A stretch of DNA of 64,000 nucleotides, taken from Gemmatimonadota bacterium (GTDB lineage: Bacteria; Gemmatimonadota; Gemmatimonadetes; Longimicrobiales; Gaopeijiaceae). The DNA is taken from assembly GCA_029262115.1 (NCBI GenBank), contig JAJCZZ010000027.1, forward strand, positions 34,572 to 98,571, written 5' to 3'. Position numbers and translations under genes: made by a program. Below, in pieces: positions 27,169-33,852 of this stretch. Numbering within the stretch: the stretch's first letter is position 1; each line of letters starts with the position of its first letter. The notes below the pieces were generated by a model. That model saw only the letters and a program-made list of their open reading frames with translations. It was not told the DNA's origin and made no database searches.

Positions 27169-27233
27169 CCACCCCCCTCTCCGTCCACTTCCACGAAGCT
27201 CCGCCTCACCCTTCCCCCTCGAAATCCACTTCC
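27152..27233. repeat. 41-bp tandem duplication at a gene junction
   Basis: Two adjacent imperfect copies, 27152-27192 and 27193-27233, share ACGAAGCTCCGCCTCA at one end and TCCACTTCC at the other. In the minus direction each copy encodes the end of the upstream lipoprotein frame, a TGA, and a sequence ending AGGCGGAGCTTCGT; in the first copy this is the start of the peroxidase gene (ATGAGG), in the second it reads GTGAGG. Confidence 0.8.
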
Positions 27234-27862
27234 ACGAACTGCCCACGGAGGACCGACACCACACGGATCGCGTCCGTCAGCGTGCAGGCGTCCGTTTCAG
27301 CGAAGACCGAGTAGTGACCGGGCGGCAGATCCAACGCCGCGTACCGTCCCTGCATGTTCGTAGACACCGTCTTGTCTATGGATCCCCCGACCAGACGAAC
27401 CGTTGCTTGCGACGGAAGGCCGCGTTCACACATCACGTCGCCCACGATACGCGCCGGCACCAGTCCCACGACCGCAAAGATGACGTCGTCGACTACGCCG
27501 TCGCCCACTGTGACCCTCGCTACCGCCGGTTCGACGACGTCGAAAAGCGGATCGATGCCGGCAGCTTGGAGATTGGCAAGGAAGACCTCGTAGGTCCCGG
27601 TGGGAATTCCGTCGAAGTCGAAGGAGCCGTCGAGATCGGTGAACGTGGCGCCGACCACCTCGCCGCCGGTCGTCCGGACGGCAACGACGACGTTGGCGAG
27701 CCCTACGCCGGTCTTCTGCCGCGCGACCAAACCCCCGAGGACCCCGTCACGATCGGAGACAGGAAGCTCGACCGGGTCGTCACTGCACGCTGACGACAGC
27801 GCGAGCACCGCTGCGCATCCGATCGTACGCCCGATTCTCTGGAGGGGTGACGCTTTGGCCAT
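27206..27862 (-). CDS. Lipoprotein with two carboxypeptidase-regulatory-like domains
   Basis: A 218-residue lipoprotein (lipobox LSSAC). Two beta-sandwich repeats are visible: GGLVARQKTGVGLANVVVAV with DLDGSFDFDGIPTGTYEV, and ARIVGDVMCERGLPSQATVRL with NMQGRYAALDLPPGHYSV. Such prealbumin-like domains are common in TonB-linked systems and bind partner proteins or substrate. The ATG at 27862 is chosen for the signal peptide; the ribosome site is weak. It is the first gene of the run that continues with the di-heme peroxidase, another lipoprotein and SusCD. Confidence 0.75.
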   Translation of the reverse strand: MAKASPLQRIGRTIGCAAVLALSSACSDDPVELPVSDRDGVLGGLVARQKTGVGLANVVVAVRTTGGEVVGATFTDLDGSFDFDGIPTGTYEVFLANLQAAGIDPLFDVVEPAVARVTVGDGVVDDVIFAVVGLVPARIVGDVMCERGLPSQATVRLVGGSIDKTVSTNMQGRYAALDLPPGHYSVFAETDACTLTDAIRVVSVLRGQFVEVDFEGEG

Positions 27863-28157
27863 TCCACTACCGCGCGGTTGGTGCGGACCGACGGACCGCA
27901 TGAGTGAAATGTAGGGGCTCGGCGACGTCCGGCAATCCGTTCACCGAATACAGACGGTGGCGGATCCGGTCGCCGCTCCCGTCACGATCGGGGGACGGCG
28001 GTCGATCTCACGTAAAGAGACCCACCAACCGGCCGATCTCGCATTCTATCCGCGACCGAAGGAGCTACCGGATCGGCAATGAGTGCTTCGAGGATCTGGG
28101 GGTGGGGTGACGGGGAAGGAGGCGGCGGTTGTGCCGGATGTTTTGCCGCGAGGCCGT

Positions 28158-29417
28158 TCAGATCATCCGCCACCATGGGGTGCTCAGGACGCGATCCGAC
28201 ACCCATTCCGTCCGCTCGCCGGCGTGGAGCAGGACGCCACCCTTCACCATGTCACCGTGACGATTCCGGAACTCCACCAGGTTGGCCCAGTCGCGGGGAC
28301 GCGGACGATCGGTCGACCTCACCTCCACCGCGATCACGGTTCCCTTCGATTCGATGACGAAGTCGACTTCCCGACCATCATAGGTCCTCCAGTAGAGCAC
28401 CTGCGTGGTGCCTGGTCGGGTGTCCTTCCATGCCTGCAAGTCCGTAAGGACCAGGTTCTCGAGGTGTCCCCCCCGGGGCTCGGTCTCGCCGGCGATGCGC
28501 ATGGCGAGCCCCGTATCATTCCAGAAGAGCTTCGGCGACTTCACAACCCTCTTCGTCCGATTCCCCGCAAAGGCCGGAACGCGCACCATCTGGAACGACG
28601 TCTCGAGCAGGTTCAGGTACCGGCGCGCCGTGCTATGGGGCAGGTCGGCGTCGCGCGCAATCTCCGACTGAACCGAGAGGCCGCCCACGCGAAGGGCCGC
28701 GATGCGCATAAGGCGCCTGAAGTCCACCAGACCATCGATGGAGGCCAGTTGCTGGAGATCGCGTTCGAGGTACGTCCTCAGATAGCCATCGAACCAGATA
28801 CCGGCCGCCTCCGGGTCCGCCAACTCGTAGGATGGCGTCGGGTACCCCCCAAGGCGGACCACGTCCTGCCATTGCGCCGAAGGTAGCTCGGCAGCATCGA
28901 GGCCTTGGATCCAGGCATCGGGCGATCGGTCCATGAGCACGTCCCACGCCCCCGTACTTCCCCACCCTAGCAGTTCACCACGACTGAACGGCCACAAGTT
29001 GACGTAGGCGGCGCGCCCAGCGAGGGACTCTGCCACGCTCTCCATGAGGAGGAGGTTCGCCGACCCGGTCAGCAAGAACCGGCCGGGTCTCCTCGGGCGA
29101 TCCTCATCGACGGCGTGCTTGATGGCGAGCAGCAGGTCCGGCATTCGTTGGACTTCGTCGACGACCATGTGCTCGGAGCGGGCCAGAAGGCCCGCCGGGT
29201 CGGTTTCCGCGACCGCGCGCACATCCAGGTCGTCGAGGCTCAGGTAGGGCCGAGCGTCATCGCTCGCGATCTTCCGGGCCAACGTACTCTTCCCGGTCTG
29301 GCGTGCGCCCATCAACACGACCACCGGAAAAACGTCCATCACCCGACGGACCCACGCCTCGGCGGCTCGCGGAAGCAGAGGCGCCGCATCGTTGTCTTCT
29401 ACGCGGATGTTCGTCAT
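28158..29417 (-). CDS. DUF4143-type P-loop ATPase
   Basis: A 419-residue cytoplasmic protein. Walker A is GARQTGKST (residues 37-45), Walker B is HMVVDEVQRMP, and sensor-like FLLTGSANLLLM follows. The C-terminal half has a winged-helix-like segment (SVQSEIARDADLPHSTARRY) and a DUF4143 nuclease-like core with the acidic/lysine pattern EVDFVIESKGTVIAVEV. The family is widespread, often in accessory regions; a DNA-related or toxin-like role is proposed but unproven. The ATG at 29417 lacks a Shine-Dalgarno but lies directly after a good promoter, so it may be translated from a leaderless message. It lies beside the tRNA-flanked VapBC island. Confidence 0.88.
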   Translation of the reverse strand: MTNIRVEDNDAAPLLPRAAEAWVRRVMDVFPVVVLMGARQTGKSTLARKIASDDARPYLSLDDLDVRAVAETDPAGLLARSEHMVVDEVQRMPDLLLAIKHAVDEDRPRRPGRFLLTGSANLLLMESVAESLAGRAAYVNLWPFSRGELLGWGSTGAWDVLMDRSPDAWIQGLDAAELPSAQWQDVVRLGGYPTPSYELADPEAAGIWFDGYLRTYLERDLQQLASIDGLVDFRRLMRIAALRVGGLSVQSEIARDADLPHSTARRYLNLLETSFQMVRVPAFAGNRTKRVVKSPKLFWNDTGLAMRIAGETEPRGGHLENLVLTDLQAWKDTRPGTTQVLYWRTYDGREVDFVIESKGTVIAVEVRSTDRPRPRDWANLVEFRNRHGDMVKGGVLLHAGERTEWVSDRVLSTPWWRMI

Positions 29418-29426
29418 GTGGCGAAC

Positions 29427-29455
29427 ATTATGCCATTTCGTGGTCAGATGCGCAA
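29427..29455 (-). promoter_or_regulatory. Promoter of the DUF4143 ATPase gene
   Basis: On the minus strand: -35 TTGCGC (29450-29455), 17-bp spacer, -10 CATAAT (29427-29432). The expected transcription start falls within a few bases of the ATG at 29417, which has no ribosome-binding site, so a leaderless mRNA is likely. Confidence 0.6.
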
Positions 29456-29546
29456 TCGGCTGGCCGCGACTCCACGGGCTGAGGCCCACTGAAGCACGAA
29501 GCCTCGCCCGGCCCAACGGCCAAGCGGAACAACGGTTTCCACTGGT

Positions 29547-29669
29547 GCGCCCGGCAGGATTGAGCTCCGGTCCGCTTCGCGGATCCTCACTCCTCGTGCG
29601 GAAGAACGTTATGGTCGAGCCCAACGACCGGGCCACAAGAGTCGAACCTGCGACCTCATGCTCCGGAGG
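29547..29669 (-). repeat. tRNA-Arg 3' fragment split in the T loop by 81 bp
   Basis: Two blocks match the intact tRNA-Arg(CCG) at 31049-31121: 29547-29560 (acceptor and T-arm 3' side) and 29642-29669 (T-arm 5' side back to the anticodon loop). Together they give 42 nt of the tRNA 3' half. They are separated by 29561-29641, which replaces nothing in the T loop and holds the TCCGC-GAA-GCGGA hairpin also found in the repeats at 30555-31051. A tRNA 3' half beginning in the anticodon loop is the usual form of an attachment-site copy left by integrative elements. Confidence 0.75.
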
Positions 29670-29822
29670 GCTGTTCCCTGCACCGACCCGCGCCGAAATG
29701 CGCCGATCTGCGCCGGTTCATGCCGATCTGCGCCGGGCCGGCGGGGGTCTGCGCCGGTTCGGATCTTACCGGATCTGTTACCGGAGCAGCCGGAACCTGG
29801 CTGTCCAGGGGGTATCACCACC

Positions 29823-30227
29823 TCAGCGGTAGGCATGAACTTCCAGCCCCTGCACACGCCGGAATTCAGCGGCATTGGCCGAAACAAGGGGAAGCTCGTG
29901 GCGGACACTCGCCGCCGCGATCCACAGGTCGTTCGTTCCGATGAGCTTCCCTTGCTGCCGCAGACTCCTGGCGATGCGGCCATAGACGAGAGCGGTCTCT
30001 TCATCGATGGGGAGGAGGACGTGGAGTTCCTGGACCGTCCGCAGCAATGGGTCGTCCCGGTCGTCGAAGCCCTCTGCGAATTCCCCGAGCGCCGTCGCGG
30101 AGAGGTGGAGTTCCAAGTCTGCGTCGGCCGCGAGGAACTGATGCGCCGGGCCGTTGGGATCTCCGCGACGCCGCTCTCGCTGGAGGTCGATGAGGAACGT
30201 GGTGTCGAAGGCTACTCGGCCTGCCAC
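29823..30227 (-). CDS. vapC: VapC-family PIN-domain toxin
   Basis: A 134-residue PIN-domain ribonuclease. Acidic metal-binding residues are Asp8 (AFDTTFLIDL), Glu49 (TALGEF) and Asp100 (GTNDLWIAA), and the C-terminal LVSANAAEFRRVQGLEV matches the family. VapC toxins cut tRNA or rRNA and are held inactive by VapB. The GTG at 30227 follows GGAGGATCC and overlaps the end of the antitoxin gene by 16 bases, as expected for a coupled pair. It sits inside the small island bounded by tRNA-Arg sequences. Confidence 0.9.
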   Translation of the reverse strand: MAGRVAFDTTFLIDLQRERRRGDPNGPAHQFLAADADLELHLSATALGEFAEGFDDRDDPLLRTVQELHVLLPIDEETALVYGRIARSLRQQGKLIGTNDLWIAAASVRHELPLVSANAAEFRRVQGLEVHAYR

Positions 30228-30457
30228 GGATCCTCCGGTGGCCGGTCCCCGGCCTGGGCCTTCTCAAGGCGGTCGAGTGCTTCCTCATCCATGACCGGAG
30301 CCCCTTCGAAGGCCTTCAGCAGCGCGCCTGCCGTCCGCGGCGGTGCAGGCCACAGCGCACGTTTGATGACCATGGAGAACGACTCGGACCGCGTGCGGCG
30401 AGCCCGCCTAAGACGCTCGTAGGCCTCAATGTCGATGGAAATGGTCTTAGTGGCCAT
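30212..30457 (-). CDS. vapB: VapB-family antitoxin
   Basis: An 81-residue protein with a ribbon-helix-helix-like N-terminus (ATKTISIDIEAYERLRRARR, then SESFSMVIKRAL) and an acidic C-terminal tail containing DPW that would wrap the VapC active site. It represses its own operon and neutralises VapC. The ATG at 30457 has no ribosome site and lies five bases after the -10 element, so the transcript is probably leaderless. Larger frames extending upstream run into repeat DNA and are not real. Confidence 0.85.
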   Translation of the reverse strand: MATKTISIDIEAYERLRRARRTRSESFSMVIKRALWPAPPRTAGALLKAFEGAPVMDEEALDRLEKAQAGDRPPEDPWQAE

Positions 30458-30473
30458 GCATGTATATATGCAT
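30456..30473 (-). promoter_or_regulatory. Candidate VapB operator: paired ATGCAT boxes
   Basis: Two ATGCAT hexamers (30456-30461 and 30468-30473) are 12 bp apart centre to centre. They flank the -10 element and the first overlaps the vapB start codon, a position suited to autorepression by a ribbon-helix-helix dimer pair. Confidence 0.5.
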
Positions 30474-30492
30474 GCACAGTAATCGCTGTCAA
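30463..30492 (-). promoter_or_regulatory. vapBC promoter
   Basis: A consensus -35 TTGACA (30487-30492), 18-bp spacer and -10 TATATA (30463-30468) on the minus strand. The start codon follows the -10 by five bases, so transcription starts at or next to the ATG. Confidence 0.75.
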
Positions 30493-30554
30493 CCGCCGTG
30501 GAAAGAGGCCGCGCCGTCGCAGTCGGTGCTCTCGGAGGAGGAGGATTGGAACAG

Positions 30555-31051
30555 CCCGGCAGGATTGAGCTGCGGTCCGCTTCGCGGATCCTCACTCCCC
30601 ATGCGGAAGAACCCGGTGGCCCAGTCCCACGCTCGGGCCGCAAGGGTCGAACCCACGGTTCGAATCCAGGACTGATACGGAGAAAGCCCGGGTCCATTCG
30701 GACCCGGGCTTCCGTATGCGCCCGGCAGGATTGAGCTGCGGTCCGCTTCGCGGATCCTCACTCCTCATGCGGAAGAACCTTATGGTCGAGTCCAACGACC
30801 GGGCCGCAAGAGTCGAACCCACGGTTCGAATCCGGGACCGAATCGGAAGAGGCCCGGGTCCACTGGACCCGGGCTTCCGTATGCGCCCGGCAGGATTGAG
30901 CTGCGGTCCGCTTCGCGGATCCTCACTCCCCATGCGGAAGAACCCGGTGGCCCAGTCCCACGCTCGGGCCGCAAGGGTCGAACCCACGGTTCGAATCCAG
31001 GACCGATACGGAGAAAGCCCGGGTCCATTCGGACCCGGGCCTCCGTATGCG
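30555..31051 (-). repeat. Three tandem 165-166 bp repeats next to tRNA-Arg
   Basis: Units are 30555-30720, 30721-30885 and 30886-31051. Read from the tRNA outward, each has a long GC hairpin (GCCCGGGTCC/GGACCCGGGC inside an outer CGGAG- or CGGAAG-type stem), a TCGAACC/GGTTCGA hairpin, a TCCGC-GAA-GCGGA hairpin, and ends in ATCCTGCCGGGCGC, a copy of the tRNA-Arg T-arm/acceptor end. Units 1 and 3 are nearly identical; unit 2 differs in the middle and resembles the copy at 29547. The first hairpin after the tRNA (31006-31048) can serve as its terminator. Confidence 0.9.
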
Positions 31052-31121
31052 CCCGGCAGGATTCGAACCTGCGACCTCATGCTCCGGAGGCATGCGCTCT
31101 ATCCAACTGAGCTACGGGCGC
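31049..31121 (-). tRNA. tRNA-Arg (anticodon CCG)
   Basis: A complete 73-nt cloverleaf on the minus strand: acceptor GCGCCCG/CGGGCGC, D arm GCTC/GAGC, anticodon stem CATGC/GCATG with loop CTCCGGA (anticodon CCG, reading CGG), variable loop AGGTC and T arm GCAGG/CCTGC with TTCGAAT. CCA is not encoded. It lies 139 bp downstream of RNase P RNA and directly before the tandem repeats that copy its 3' end. Confidence 0.97.
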
Positions 31122-31155
31122 GTGCGACTCCCCAATACCGGCCGGGGAGAGACGC

Positions 31156-31185
31156 ATAAGATCGCCAAATGGGGCGGACGGTCAA
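31156..31185 (-). promoter_or_regulatory. Candidate promoter of tRNA-Arg
   Basis: -35 TTGACC (31180-31185), 18-bp spacer and a weaker -10 TCTTAT (31156-31161), about 35 bp before the tRNA 5' end. The -35 lies just after the second hairpin downstream of RNase P RNA (31191-31211). Confidence 0.45.
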
Positions 31186-31220
31186 GGGAATCGGCACCCG
31201 GTAGAGGTGCCGAACGCAGG

Positions 31221-31255
31221 TCCGCGCCCGCCGCCGGACAGGCGACGGGCGCGGA
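31221..31255 (-). terminator. Hairpin after RNase P RNA
   Basis: A perfect 10-bp stem TCCGCGCCCG/CGGGCGCGGA (31221-31230 with 31246-31255), extended inward by further G-C pairs, begins 5 bp past the RNase P 3' end. A second hairpin, CGGCACC/GGTGCCG, follows at 31191-31211. Neither has a long T run. Confidence 0.55.
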
Positions 31256-31260
31256 TGGAT

Positions 31261-31632
<372 letters not shown>

Positions 31633-31829
31633 AGTATAAAGTACACCCTCAGGTCGCGGCGGTTTCCGCACCGGCGCAGGACGGCTTGGCGATGGTCCGC
31701 CCCAGCCCCTGCCCCCAACGGACCGTCGGCCTTCCGGTGAAGGTGCGTATCGGCCGACACAACTCAAGCGGCGCGACCAGCTCGACCGTGCGTGCGCGGC
31801 CCCAGCGCAGTTGTGTCAGGTGCGCGCCC

Positions 31830-33059
31830 TCAACGCCGCCGCGTCAGCGGATACCGCCGTACGACCTCGGCCCCGGGCAGCCCTGGCCCCGCCCCCAGAA
31901 TATGGCTCCGACCGACCTCGAATACCCGGGTGTTCGGCGGGACCGCCACCAGTCCGAGGAGCGCCCCCTCCGGCGAGAACACCATCCAATTCCTCGGTGG
32001 CGTGAGATTCGTCACGTGCTCGGCCACCCACAAATTCCCGAGGGCATCCAGGAGCATCGCCCCGTAGGCCGGACGGGTATCGGGAACCGCTTCCCAGAAG
32101 TCCTCGACCCATGGAGCTTCGGGCGACCCATCCTCGGGGCGTACGTCCTCGCGGGCCGAACGGATCATGCCCGGCGTCAGCGAAAGATCCACTCCTTCGA
32201 GTGAGATGATCTCCCGCAAGGTCCCGTCGGGGTCGTACCCACGGATCGTGAAGTCGTCCTGCTCGCCGACGTAGAACCGTCCTGGACCCACGGCCCGTAC
32301 CGTCTGACGGCCGAAGGGAGGGGTGCCCATCACGATTCCTTCCGCTTCCTCGGGCTCCAGGACCAGCACCTCGTTGTGTGGGAACGTGCCCACCACGGTC
32401 TCAGAACCGGTCTCGGGGAACCACCGGTGATACTCCGCCGGGTCCCTCCGAACCGAGTCGGTCGGGTTACGAATGTGCAGTTCGGTCCGCCAGCCGGGAA
32501 TCAGAAGGAAGCTCCCGTCGCCGAAGCGGCCGGAGAGGAACTCCCGTCCGGGAGCCTTCGCTTCCAGAACCGGCTCCCCGGTCTCGTCCAACATGGTCAG
32601 ACGCTCGAGCTGGACGTCGTAGGCCCACACGGAGTCGCCTCCGGCACGCCCGATCCGTGAGAGGTCCTGGAAGAGTCCGAATGTCTCTCCCAGCCCGCCC
32701 GTCTCCTTGATGAACGTCCCGTCCGGGTTGTAGTACCGGATCATGTGGGTGGAGCGGTTGGCCACGATGATCCGGCCGTCCCTCAGCGTGAACGCCCGCT
32801 CGATGTCCACGAAAGCCCCCGGCGGCCCACCGGTCATCTCGACGTCGGGCTGCGGGGCGAGTGTGGCGTACTCGGGCACTCCGGTCGGCGGAATCCGGTT
32901 GGAGACCACCCGGACTCCCGCGGAGTCCGACACGACCGGTGCAGGAATCGTGGACGGCGGCTCACCCGAGTCGCAGGCGGCCATCGCCCCAAGAAGGACG
33001 GCGGCAAGCGCGACTCGTCCGGGCCCTTGCCTCATGCTGACCAGCGAACGTCTCGGCAT
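31830..33059 (-). CDS. 6-bladed beta-propeller lipoprotein
   Basis: A 409-residue lipoprotein (AMAAC lipobox) whose body is a series of propeller blades: IERAFTLRDGRIIVANRS, MIRYYNPDGTFIKETGG, LGLFQDLSRIGRAGGDSVWAYD and similar. The same class as the protein at 49238-50482 but only distantly alike in wording. Members are extracytoplasmic and of unknown function; propellers usually bind peptides, glycans or other proteins. ATG at 33059 is chosen from two close candidates (the other is 33035); no ribosome site is evident. It is divergent from a histidine phosphatase gene, leaving about 190 bp for both promoters. Confidence 0.78.
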   Translation of the reverse strand: MPRRSLVSMRQGPGRVALAAVLLGAMAACDSGEPPSTIPAPVVSDSAGVRVVSNRIPPTGVPEYATLAPQPDVEMTGGPPGAFVDIERAFTLRDGRIIVANRSTHMIRYYNPDGTFIKETGGLGETFGLFQDLSRIGRAGGDSVWAYDVQLERLTMLDETGEPVLEAKAPGREFLSGRFGDGSFLLIPGWRTELHIRNPTDSVRRDPAEYHRWFPETGSETVVGTFPHNEVLVLEPEEAEGIVMGTPPFGRQTVRAVGPGRFYVGEQDDFTIRGYDPDGTLREIISLEGVDLSLTPGMIRSAREDVRPEDGSPEAPWVEDFWEAVPDTRPAYGAMLLDALGNLWVAEHVTNLTPPRNWMVFSPEGALLGLVAVPPNTRVFEVGRSHILGAGPGLPGAEVVRRYPLTRRR

Positions 33060-33246
33060 CTCATCTGTACCAGTCGGTGGATCAACGCGCCCCGGCCTCA
33101 CTCGCCGGGACCCCATTCGCAGAATGTAGTGTGGTGTTTCGAGCGTGTCTCGGCCATTCGAGGGTCGCGCTAGGCGTGGCTGGCTGCCGTGTGCCGGTCC
33201 AGAGCGTACCTTTCCCGACTGTCATCCTTCCGCCTGGAGCAACCTC

Positions 33247-33795
33247 ATGCGCCGCCGCTTTTTTCTGGCAATCGCTTTGTTGGCCGCCCTCGTACCTACG
33301 ACCGCCTGGGCGCAGACCGATGACGTTGTGGTGTTCCTGGTCCGGCATGCCGAGAAGATCGACGACAGCCGGGACCCCGACCTGTCGGAAGAGGGCACCG
33401 AGCGGGCCGTGCTTCTCGCTCGGATGCTCGGCGACGCGGGCATCACTCACATCCACTCGACCGACTACAAGCGAACGCAGGAAACCGCGGCACCGCTCGC
33501 CCGTGCCCTCGCGTTGGAGATTCACTCGTACGACCCGCGTGATCTCCCGGGTCTCGCTTCCCGGCTCCGCGACACGCCCGGCCGGCACCTGGTCGTCGGG
33601 CACAGCAACACCACGCCCGGCGCCGTGGAAGCCCTTGGCGGCGACCCCGTGAGCCCCATCGACGAGGCGGAGTATGACCGTCTGTACATCGTCACTCCCA
33701 TGGGGGACGGCGCGCTGTCGACCCTCGTCCGCTTCGGAACACCGTTCGTTCACCCTGAACGGGGCGCGTCTGCCGTATACCTTCCAGGGACGTAG
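33247..33795 (+). CDS. Secreted histidine phosphatase (SixA/phosphoglycerate mutase-like)
   Basis: A 182-residue protein with a signal peptide ending AWAQ. The catalytic core is visible: LVRHAEK with the phospho-accepting His, then DLSEEGTERA, IHSTDYKRTQETA and a second active-site His in VVGHSNTTPG. Secreted members of this branch dephosphorylate small molecules or proteins; the substrate is unknown. GGAG lies 8 bases before the ATG. It precedes an FAD oxidoreductase gene on the same strand by 57 bp. Confidence 0.88.
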   Translation: MRRRFFLAIALLAALVPTTAWAQTDDVVVFLVRHAEKIDDSRDPDLSEEGTERAVLLARMLGDAGITHIHSTDYKRTQETAAPLARALALEIHSYDPRDLPGLASRLRDTPGRHLVVGHSNTTPGAVEALGGDPVSPIDEAEYDRLYIVTPMGDGALSTLVRFGTPFVHPERGASAVYLPGT

Positions 33796-33852
33796 GGAAA
33801 GTCCGCGTGGCCCTCGAATGAGCTCGGCCGCCGAACGGGTCGCTCGCTGACA

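Larger units (their letters stand above)
29418..29822. other. 405-bp stretch holding promoter and tRNA fragment, no gene
   Basis: From the ATPase start it contains a sigma-70-type promoter, about 80 bp without features, the split tRNA-Arg fragment at 29547-29669, and a run of short direct repeats of GCGCCG/TGCGCC-type sequence (29689-29760) before the VapC stop. I see no protein-coding frame. Confidence 0.5.

Noticed and set aside
30212..30697. A 161-residue version of the antitoxin starting at 30697
   Set aside because: The first 80 residues translate repeat DNA and the vapBC promoter itself; the antitoxin fold starts at 30457.
30555..31051. CRISPR array
   Set aside because: The repeats are 165-166 bp with no spacers of constant length, and no cas gene is present.
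30592..31080. Minus-strand open frames through the tandem repeats
   Set aside because: They translate tRNA-like repeat DNA (GFEPWVRPLRP-type text seen in many spurious annotations) and repeat with the units.
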